Source: Ruminococcaceae bacterium R-25
GTDB lineage: Bacteria > Bacillota > Clostridia > Saccharofermentanales > Saccharofermentanaceae
Direction: 5' to 3'
DNA: 64,000 nt
Assembly (NCBI GenBank): GCA_003149065.1
Contig: QGFZ01000001.1
Span: 930,001 to 994,000 of the forward strand
The notes beneath the pieces were generated by a model that saw only the letters and a program-made list of their open reading frames with translations, did not search any database and was not told where the DNA came from. Positions 54,329 through 61,436 of this stretch are shown here, one piece after another. Both the position numbers and the translations under genes were made by a program. Numbering within the stretch: the first letter of the stretch is position 1; each line of letters opens with the position of its first letter.

Positions 54329-56029
54329 TCAGAATAAACCGAAGAATTTCTTCTTGGGAACAGGTGAAGCTATAGGTGACGTAGCATCGTTTTTAGCCGG
54401 TTTCTCTTCGTCGTCAAACCTCATAGGCCTAAAGCTGGAAGACTGGCCGACAGAAGATGAAACAAATCTTCCTGAAGGCACATTATCGAATTGCTTTTTC
54501 TCAAACTTCGGCTTCGGTTCTGCCGCTCTCTGAGCGCGGTCATTCTGAGCGGCAAGCTTATTTCTGTATTCTTCAACATTAATGCTGACCTGCTTATAGT
54601 CTTCGCAAGGGAAAAGCTTATATGTTTCCGCATCATCGTACTTGAATGTCTCAAGTTCAGTCATGTACTGCTGAACCGCATCTCTCCAGCATACAGCTTC
54701 ATAAGACTTTCCTTCTTTGAAAGTCCTGTAAAGCATTTTGCGCAGGTATTCAGGGAGATACTCCCAGATATGGACATAACCGCCGAGCGGAATGTGTTCC
54801 GTATCAGAATTATCAAGTGTATAAGGGAAATTCTTATTAAGGATCTCTTCCCTTAAAGTCTCGGCACCGTTTCTGGTTGCATAAGGATGAAGACCGCAGA
54901 ACAGCACTGAGAAAACGAGCATTGCGATGGAATAATCCTCATCTTTCAATGTCCTTACGAAGCCTGAAAAATCCTTGCCCCAGAGTGCAGGATCCGTAAA
55001 GTCTTCCGTACCTACAGGACAAGGGAGATTTCCGATCTGGACGCTGTCCATATCGATAAGATACTGGTGCGCGGAATCCTCGATCAATGCATTCTTAAGC
55101 TGGATATCACCGGCAATAACATCATGCATGTGGAGATAAAGATATTTGCCGATAAGTGAGAGCAAAGTCTCGCAGATATCGAGTCTGGTCCAGTATGGGA
55201 ATTTCTCCAAGATCGCATCAGGTCCGTCGAAAACATTGCTTAACGTCGTACCCTTACCTATGAACATCGTATAACCGATGGGAACGTTTCTGAAATAGAG
55301 CAGAGACTGGGGCGCGCAGAAAGATGTTGAAGTAATGCCCAATTCGGTGAGCTTTTTAAGCTTGGCCCATCTTAAAGGCGTAATAACACCCTTATGGTAA
55401 ACCTTTGCGATCAATTTCTTATTATCAGTAAGGAATACCATGCCTTCGGCACCGCCGGAAAGTCTCTTTTCGAGGACCATCCTCTCGCCACCGTTGTAAT
55501 TTACAATATCACCGATGCTGGCTCTGGCATCTGAATCGAGGAAGGAATTGATCTTCGCGAGATTGCTGATTTCAGGCAACGGGTTATCTTCTTTCATCTC
55601 CTTAAGAGACGAATAGATGCGAAGACCCTTATGGGAGAGAATAGCAACATCGTGATTATATTCGAGATCTTTTTCATAAAATCTCTTATAAAGAATACTC
55701 TTCTCAGTTGTAAGAAGAACCGAGAAATCGAGTTCATTTACCTGCTCGATGAATCTCTCGGTATTGCATGTGTTGATAAGGTGGAGCTTATTTGTTGTAA
55801 GAAGGCTCTGCATCAGGGAGCGCATAGCGGGTTGTACTGCCCTGTCCTTAGGGTCTGCTTGAGCAATAACACATTTATGGAGAACTTTGAAGGTATCGTT
55901 GACGTAACAGTCGATTCCGTAGTCATTAAAAAGGTTCAAAAGCTCATCAAAGAGCACTCCGTTGGAGCACTCCAATACAACAGAGTAATCGAGAACAATC
56001 GATAAATACTTGCTCAAGCCTTCAAACAT
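54329..56029 (-). CDS. Atypical protein kinase of TerY-triad type with extra N-terminal domain
   Basis: 566 residues. N-terminal domain (about 1-150) begins SIVLDYSVVLE and contains FSVLLTTEKSILYKR; its pattern is PIN-like, but this is tentative. The kinase-like domain (about 165-470) has a Gly loop in LSGGAEGMVFL, Lys in LIAKVYHKG, a catalytic loop HDVIAGDIQLKNALI and the metal loop LIDMDSVQIG in place of DFG. This pattern matches kinases of TerY-P triads rather than PrkC. The C-terminal 100 residues are low-complexity. It is the first gene of the operon, 30 bp after a promoter -10. Confidence 0.8.
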   Translation of the reverse strand: MFEGLSKYLSIVLDYSVVLECSNGVLFDELLNLFNDYGIDCYVNDTFKVLHKCVIAQADPKDRAVQPAMRSLMQSLLTTNKLHLINTCNTERFIEQVNELDFSVLLTTEKSILYKRFYEKDLEYNHDVAILSHKGLRIYSSLKEMKEDNPLPEISNLAKINSFLDSDARASIGDIVNYNGGERMVLEKRLSGGAEGMVFLTDNKKLIAKVYHKGVITPLRWAKLKKLTELGITSTSFCAPQSLLYFRNVPIGYTMFIGKGTTLSNVFDGPDAILEKFPYWTRLDICETLLSLIGKYLYLHMHDVIAGDIQLKNALIEDSAHQYLIDMDSVQIGNLPCPVGTEDFTDPALWGKDFSGFVRTLKDEDYSIAMLVFSVLFCGLHPYATRNGAETLREEILNKNFPYTLDNSDTEHIPLGGYVHIWEYLPEYLRKMLYRTFKEGKSYEAVCWRDAVQQYMTELETFKYDDAETYKLFPCEDYKQVSINVEEYRNKLAAQNDRAQRAAEPKPKFEKKQFDNVPSGRFVSSSVGQSSSFRPMRFDDEEKPAKNDATSPIASPVPKKKFFGLF

Positions 56030-56058
56030 AGTTATCTAAACACCTTCTCTCCATAGTA

Positions 56059-56087
56059 ATTCTAAACAATAGAAAATTAGAATGCAA
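56059..56087 (-). promoter_or_regulatory. Promoter for the kinase-VWA-PP2C-coiled-coil operon
   Basis: TTGCAT, a 17 bp spacer and TAGAAT on the minus strand. A GGAGAGAAGGTG ribosome site follows 11 nt before the kinase ATG. The AT-rich stretch just upstream (56100-56140) repeats TGACAA-like motifs. Confidence 0.65.
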
Positions 56088-56164
56088 GATAAAAGCCAAG
56101 AAATTTGACAATTTTGCAAAAAATATGACAAAAATGAGGTAAAAATGCAATATTTCCTTAATTG

Positions 56165-58027
56165 TTACTCAATTCCAACCAGTTTCATCAGATATTTAGC
56201 ATTTGACTGCCTGCTGATACCTGCTGAAAGCTTATAGTCGAAGAGTATTTCAGTATCTGTATATGACTCTGAGAAGTGATAGTAGCGGATATTATCAAAG
56301 CCATTCTCGGTCTTATCGATCATCGCGTAATCATGTGTCGTCATAAGGCCACAGATATAAGGCTTGGAAAGCTTCTTTAAAACAGTGAGAGCGCCTTCGG
56401 TCCTGTCATCGGAATTGGTTCCTCTGAAGATCTCATCGATAAGGAACAATAATGCCTTCTTCTCTCTTGCAGCATTAACGATTCCGGAGATCCTTATGAG
56501 CTCAGCCTTAAAAGTACTCATGTTTTCTTCAATACTGTCTACGATCCGCATGGAGCTCATGACTCTCATCCTGCCTAACTTAAGGCCTGTGGCAGGAACA
56601 AGACCTCCTGTAAGTGCAAGGATCGTGCATACGCCAACGGTTCTTATCATCGTAGTCTTACCTGACATATTAGAACCTGTAATAATAGCTATATCATTAC
56701 TTATCTTTACTGAATTCCTTACAACGCCCGCATGGTCAAGCAAGGGGTGCGCGAGATCAAAACCTTCGAAATATGCATTATCCTCAGGCTTTTCGGATTC
56801 GATGAATTCAGGGAAAACGCTCTCTTCAAACACAAGACCGGTCTGTGCCGCACACATCAGGGATTCGATCTCTGAAAGCCCGCTGATATAGGAAGGAAGC
56901 TCTTTGCCGTAACTTACTGCCCAGTTTCCCAAAAGGAATGAGATCAAGTAATCCAAAGGAACAATGAGATTTAAAAGCAGAGCAAACAAAGGCTGGGATC
57001 TTAAAGCTGCTATTCCCAATATGTCTTTTAATTTTTTTAAGGACTCGTAAGCGCCGCCCGATCTGTCAGTTCCTTTAAGAAGGCTCTTTAATCTACCGTC
57101 TTCGAAACCAGCATCTTCCAATATCTTATAAAGCTTAAGGATAGTCTTTACCTGATTAGGCATGCCTTCGCAGGCCTTCAGATACAGGTCATTAAAAAGG
57201 CGTCCTGCCATAAAGATAAAGAGGTTGATTATAAGGCATACAGGAATAGTTGCTGCCGCATAATCAGGAACTAAGATATAAGCGACAGGAACCGAGAGCC
57301 AGATGACGCATCCTATAATTCCCAATACATTTGCAACGGTCTTTGTTTTCGAACCGGTCCCGGCAAAATCCATGAGGGCCTTCGGATCCTTTATCATCCT
57401 GCCGAGCCTTGCTGTCGCCTGGTAGTTCATAAGAACTTGGGGCTTATCACACAATTCTTTAACAGATGCCTGCTTAGCCTTTAATTCATCGACTGAAATG
57501 TCTGATACATGAAGATCCAAAAGGCTTTCGGCAAATCTTCTTCTGCCAAAAGAAGTCTCTGAAACATTAAGAAGAGAAAAGATCGATTTCTTGCCGAAGA
57601 GGTCTAAATCAAGACAGTAATCATGTCCGTCTTTTTCAAATTCTTTTCCGTATAATCTGGACTTTGCAAGACCGATGTCCTCTGCCCTCTTTAAGCCCTT
57701 AACGGCTATATTTCTAAGCTCATTGAAATCGCCTTTGATCCTTGCGATATAAGATGCATTTACTTTGAAAAGCTCATTCAGATAATTGACCTTATCTATT
57801 ATTCCGCCGTGGATCAGGCACAAAACAATAAATACGATAAGCATGAAGCCGCCGGCAAAATAAAGAGCGGGGATCTTTGCAAAGTATCCGCCGGCAAAAA
57901 GAGCTGCCGCGCCTAAAAATGCAATCAGCCTTAAAAATGATAAAATGCCGCTCTGCTTTCCATACTTAGCAAGGTCGGCAATTATCTCCTGTTCTTTATC
58001 TTCGAAATACTTAAGATTTGCTTTCAT
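56165..58027 (-). CDS. Membrane-anchored MutS-like ATPase
   Basis: 620 residues from the ATG at 58027; the longer ORF to 58228 only overlaps the sirtuin tail in another frame. Two TM helices near the N-terminus (about 37-53 and 58-78), then a MutS core/lever-like helical part with a further hydrophobic stretch (about 230-275). The C-terminal ABC-type ATPase has Walker A ITGSNMSGKTTMIRTVG, the signature region STFKAELIRI, Walker B LFLIDEIFRGTNSDDRTEG and the switch LMTTHDY. No mismatch-recognition domain is seen. This TM-MutS family has no settled function. Confidence 0.85.
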   Translation of the reverse strand: MKANLKYFEDKEQEIIADLAKYGKQSGILSFLRLIAFLGAAALFAGGYFAKIPALYFAGGFMLIVFIVLCLIHGGIIDKVNYLNELFKVNASYIARIKGDFNELRNIAVKGLKRAEDIGLAKSRLYGKEFEKDGHDYCLDLDLFGKKSIFSLLNVSETSFGRRRFAESLLDLHVSDISVDELKAKQASVKELCDKPQVLMNYQATARLGRMIKDPKALMDFAGTGSKTKTVANVLGIIGCVIWLSVPVAYILVPDYAAATIPVCLIINLFIFMAGRLFNDLYLKACEGMPNQVKTILKLYKILEDAGFEDGRLKSLLKGTDRSGGAYESLKKLKDILGIAALRSQPLFALLLNLIVPLDYLISFLLGNWAVSYGKELPSYISGLSEIESLMCAAQTGLVFEESVFPEFIESEKPEDNAYFEGFDLAHPLLDHAGVVRNSVKISNDIAIITGSNMSGKTTMIRTVGVCTILALTGGLVPATGLKLGRMRVMSSMRIVDSIEENMSTFKAELIRISGIVNAAREKKALLFLIDEIFRGTNSDDRTEGALTVLKKLSKPYICGLMTTHDYAMIDKTENGFDNIRYYHFSESYTDTEILFDYKLSAGISRQSNAKYLMKLVGIE

Positions 58028-58961
58028 CCTTCTTGGCCTTTGAAGCTGCAGGTTTCTTAGCAGAAGGTTTCTTAGTTGTTTCTTTCTTTGAAGCAGCTGC
58101 CTTCGTAGTTGTCTTAGCAGCAGTCTTTGTTGTTGTTTTCTTTGCAGTGGTCTTCTTAGCGCCCGTCTTGGAAGTTGTTGTCTTCCTTGAAACACGCTTC
58201 GGAACCACTTTATCAAGGACTTCACCAACGTTATCGTGGATAGTAAGGAGCGCCTTAAGATCCATATATGTGGAACTCTTATTGATGATGACGATCCTGT
58301 CGTGCTTTAAGAACTGGGCAAAAGTTGCAGCAGGATAAACCGTAAGGGATGTGCCTGCAATGATCATGAGATCGCACTTCTTTACTGCCTTTATCGCGTT
58401 GTCGACATTCTCGTGCTCTAAGTTCTCTTCATAAAGAACGATGTCAGGTCTTACGATACCGCCGCACTTGTCACAATGAGGAACGCCTTCCTGGGATGCG
58501 ATATATTCGATATTGAACTTCTTACCGCAGTCCATGCAGTAGTTTCTGTATACGGAGCCGTGGAGCTCGATAACGCACTTGCTGCCTGCTTCCTGGTGAA
58601 GGTTATCGATATTCTGAGTGATGATAGCCTTGAGCTTGCCCTGTCTCTCAAGCCTTACGAGAGCCTTGTGAGCCTTATTGGGCCTTGCGTCAGGATAGAT
58701 GAGCTTACGCTTATAAAAATCATAGAAATCCTCAGGATGCTCCATGAAGAAATCGTGTGCAATGATGTCTATAGGTCTGTATTTAGTACCGCTCTCAGTA
58801 TTGTAGATGCCGGCACCGCTTCTGAAATCAGGGATTCCGCTCTCGGTAGATACACCTGCTCCGCCAAGGAACACGATATATTTAGACTCTTCGATCAACT
58901 CTTTGAGTTGCTTTATCTTGTCCTCACGGACACTGCCGAATCTGTCAATTCTCGTTTCCAC
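58011..58961 (-). CDS. NAD-dependent protein deacylase (sirtuin) with Lys-rich tail
   Basis: 316 residues, GTG start at 58961 with GAGGTG 5 nt upstream. The Sir2 domain (about 1-245) has FLGGAGVSTESGIPDFRSG, TQNIDNLHQEAG, the catalytic His in ELHGSVY, four zinc Cys (CMDCGKK and CDKCGG), and GTSLTVYPAA. The last 65 or so residues are almost only Lys, Thr, Ala and Ser, like the tail of histone H1 or bacterial Hc1/KfrB-type proteins. This tail is not part of usual sirtuins. It overlaps the MutS-like gene by 17 bp. Confidence 0.92.
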   Translation of the reverse strand: METRIDRFGSVREDKIKQLKELIEESKYIVFLGGAGVSTESGIPDFRSGAGIYNTESGTKYRPIDIIAHDFFMEHPEDFYDFYKRKLIYPDARPNKAHKALVRLERQGKLKAIITQNIDNLHQEAGSKCVIELHGSVYRNYCMDCGKKFNIEYIASQEGVPHCDKCGGIVRPDIVLYEENLEHENVDNAIKAVKKCDLMIIAGTSLTVYPAATFAQFLKHDRIVIINKSSTYMDLKALLTIHDNVGEVLDKVVPKRVSRKTTTSKTGAKKTTAKKTTTKTAAKTTTKAAASKKETTKKPSAKKPAASKAKKDESKS

Positions 58962-58974
58962 AAATACACCTCAA

Positions 58975-59430
58975 TCAATGAATATCGGGAATTCCGTCAC
59001 CGTCAAGATCAACGCCTTCGAGGTCACCGTGATCATGGAACATACCGGCTGCGCCAAACATTTCCTTACCGGTAACTCTCTTCTCGTCACGTCTCAGTTC
59101 TACGAGAGTGCTCAAAGCTTTTCTGATCCTGTCCGGAGTCTTTATATTCTTGAGTTCAAGAACCGGTGTGGACTTATCTGCAGTCGTAAGTATGACTGAA
59201 CCCACACCAAAGATCTTCTGCCAAATGGACTGTTTGAATGTGATATCCAAAATTCTGTACAAAAGAATCTCTTCGGAACTGATGTTGAAGATACCTTTCT
59301 TATAGTACAGCTTGTTCTGTGTAAAGCTGTAGATCGTGAAAGAAATGGGCATGCCAAAATATCTTTTTCTGTCTTGCCAGAGGACCTCTTCCTTCTCGGT
59401 AAGATTGGTAAGTTTATCGATTCTGCCCAT
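58975..59430 (-). CDS. Bacterial PH-domain protein
   Basis: 151 residues from the ATG at 59430 (GGGAGC 5 nt upstream). The core (about 12-110) resembles bacterial pleckstrin-homology domains: FTQNKLYYKKGIFNISSEEILLYRILDITFKQSIWQKIFGVG. No TM segment. The C-terminus ends in DLDGDGIPDIH, an EF-hand/dockerin-like calcium loop (DxDxDG). It starts the sirtuin-MutS row. Function unknown. Confidence 0.75.
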   Translation of the reverse strand: MGRIDKLTNLTEKEEVLWQDRKRYFGMPISFTIYSFTQNKLYYKKGIFNISSEEILLYRILDITFKQSIWQKIFGVGSVILTTADKSTPVLELKNIKTPDRIRKALSTLVELRRDEKRVTGKEMFGAAGMFHDHGDLEGVDLDGDGIPDIH

Positions 59431-59474
59431 AGTAAGCTCCCTTCGGGAAGGCATAATTGCTCTTCACATCTTAC

Positions 59475-59504
59475 ATTATAATAAAAAACACTTTATGTGA
59501 ACAA
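59475..59504 (-). promoter_or_regulatory. Promoter for the PH-sirtuin-MutS row
   Basis: TTGTTC, an 18 bp spacer and TATAAT on the minus strand, 44 bp before the PH-protein ATG. A short CAC/GTG hairpin with a T-run overlaps the spacer and may weakly end the upstream gene. Confidence 0.5.
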
Positions 59505-59534
59505 AGATTTTGAAAATGAAATGTAATATTAATA

Positions 59535-61436
59535 TTAGCCCTGTTTCGTATCCTGGTCCGTCTTTCTGGCAGGATCGATGATCTGGGTATAATCGAAAAG
59601 GTCCTTATAAGCCTTTCTGTTCAAGGTCGTATAGCTCATCATGGCACGGTCTACAAACAGATAATTGTCTCCGTAAATATGGTAAGGCGTAGCGCCTCCG
59701 CCAAAGAAGATCCTGTATCCCTTGTTCTTGAAATACACTGCCCTGTCATCTGTACCATAGATATAATTGCCGTTCGGATATACGAGTATGTGGACCTCTC
59801 CAAAAAGGCTTCCTATCTGGTCTTCCCATTTGGCACAATCTTCCACAAGCACCTGCTTTTCGGTATTTCTGCAGTCTGCAATATAAGAATAAGTGCAGGA
59901 TGCGAACTTCCAGCCGTTGTCTGCAAGGACATTTTTGATCTCGGTAACCTTGGATCTCGCAAAGTCGATATCGTCATTTGTGATGTTCGTAAGCTGGGGA
60001 AGATTTGCTGCGGAAAGCGCTGCATTTCTTTCTTCTATCTCGCCTGCAGCGACGACATAGCCAAAGCACGCTTCGTGGCCGCTGACCGAGATGATTCCCT
60101 TCGCACCGTCATATGTGAAATCAGGATGCTTTTCGACAAAGACATCTAAAAGTCCGATCGCTTCAGCAGTTCTGCTGACAACGGTCTCGCCAGCATTATT
60201 CTGATATTCGCCGCATACCTGGTTCTCATCGTTGAGCACCAGTTTTCTGCATGTGCCGCACCTGTAATCGGCAACGCTGTACTGCAGGTCTTCGATTACA
60301 ACGATCAAAGGCTTCTTGCCCTTGGGGACCTTAAGATTTCTCTCAAGAAGGAATGTAGGATCCCTCTGGTCTATAAGGTCTTCAACATCAACAAGGACAT
60401 ATCCTCTCTCGTAGAGGTTTTCCAAGATCTTCTCGAATTCCTTTACGGTCAGGTGAAGCTTGGTATTGCTCGAATTATAACGTCCGGAGAAAGCAACTTC
60501 AGTATCTGCAATAAGGGATCTTACGCAGATGCATTCGATCTTTCCCCTGTACTCCTTAACTTCGCTCGTATGGGAAGTCGCAGTAAGGAGATTGCTCTTG
60601 ATCATTTCATCTTCCGGGAAGATAACTGCGAGATCCGAGAAAAGGCTCTCAGCAGAATAGAACTTGTATGTCGAGAGCAGATGTTCGCCCTCAGCCATCA
60701 TCGGCTCATACATCTCTGCCTTTATGCTAGAGATCCTCTTTTCGCAGTAATCGCCTACAAAGCCTTCGTAGTTTGCATTGACCTGTGTGTACTTTTTAAC
60801 TGCCGCAATATAATCGCCGTTGCCCAAAGACTCTTCTGCATTCTGGACATCACCTGTGGCAGTCTCGATAAAATCCAATTCACGGAGCAAAGGATTTGCC
60901 GTGGCAGAGAAGTTACCTATAGGCTGGAGCTGGTCGAAGAAGTAGGTAACGACAGGCTTTTCGACCTTGCCTAAGAGGAACTCTTCACAGATGCTGTAAA
61001 GTCTTTCGGATACGACAGAGCTCGTAAGTTCCTTCATCGAATCGAGGAAATTGATGTCGCTCGGTGTGAGAACATAACGGTTGCTGATGATCCTGTTGCA
61101 GATCTCATCGACACGGGTCCTTACGATATTCTGCATATCATCCAGCATCTGGATCCTCGTTGCATTGGAAGTCGTCTGATTATCAGGAGAAGACTTTAAT
61201 ACATCATCCTGAACGCCTCTGTAGATATCAAGAGCGTCACTGTATCTTCCCTCATCTATAGCGAGTTCGAAGCTCGGAACCGTCTCAAGTTCATATGCTG
61301 CCTTTCTTCCGAGAACGACCGTAGTAACAGTCAGTGCTAAAAGCACGACCGCGCAAAGGACGGCTGCAATATTGTAGCCTCTGGTGTCCTTATGCTCGTC
61401 TTCTACGACGTGATACTCGGAAGAAAATGCCGTCAC
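59535..61436 (-). CDS. Membrane protein with repeat region and polysaccharide-deacetylase-like domain
   Basis: 633 residues. GTG start overlaps the parC stop (GTGA). A single TM helix (about 22-46) is followed by a helical, TPR-like extracytoplasmic region (about 50-300; ALDIYRG and AAVKKYTQ resemble helical repeats). Then comes a NodB-like fold (about 305-600): FEKILENLYERGYVLVDVEDL, PLIVVIEDLQYS and a C-terminal PNGNYIYG region. The metal ligands of active deacetylases are not clear: Asp-Asp is ED in IEDLQYS, and the His-rich motif is missing (ISVSGHEACF). It is probably a non-catalytic or divergent member. Confidence 0.6.
   Translation of the reverse strand: MTAFSSEYHVVEDEHKDTRGYNIAAVLCAVVLLALTVTTVVLGRKAAYELETVPSFELAIDEGRYSDALDIYRGVQDDVLKSSPDNQTTSNATRIQMLDDMQNIVRTRVDEICNRIISNRYVLTPSDINFLDSMKELTSSVVSERLYSICEEFLLGKVEKPVVTYFFDQLQPIGNFSATANPLLRELDFIETATGDVQNAEESLGNGDYIAAVKKYTQVNANYEGFVGDYCEKRISSIKAEMYEPMMAEGEHLLSTYKFYSAESLFSDLAVIFPEDEMIKSNLLTATSHTSEVKEYRGKIECICVRSLIADTEVAFSGRYNSSNTKLHLTVKEFEKILENLYERGYVLVDVEDLIDQRDPTFLLERNLKVPKGKKPLIVVIEDLQYSVADYRCGTCRKLVLNDENQVCGEYQNNAGETVVSRTAEAIGLLDVFVEKHPDFTYDGAKGIISVSGHEACFGYVVAAGEIEERNAALSAANLPQLTNITNDDIDFARSKVTEIKNVLADNGWKFASCTYSYIADCRNTEKQVLVEDCAKWEDQIGSLFGEVHILVYPNGNYIYGTDDRAVYFKNKGYRIFFGGGATPYHIYGDNYLFVDRAMMSYTTLNRKAYKDLFDYTQIIDPARKTDQDTKQG

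Noticed and set aside
58028-58228. N-terminal extension of the MutS-like gene
   Set aside because: The extra residues are an out-of-frame reading of the sirtuin's Lys-rich tail; the ATG at 58027 has AAAGG upstream and matches where the family begins.
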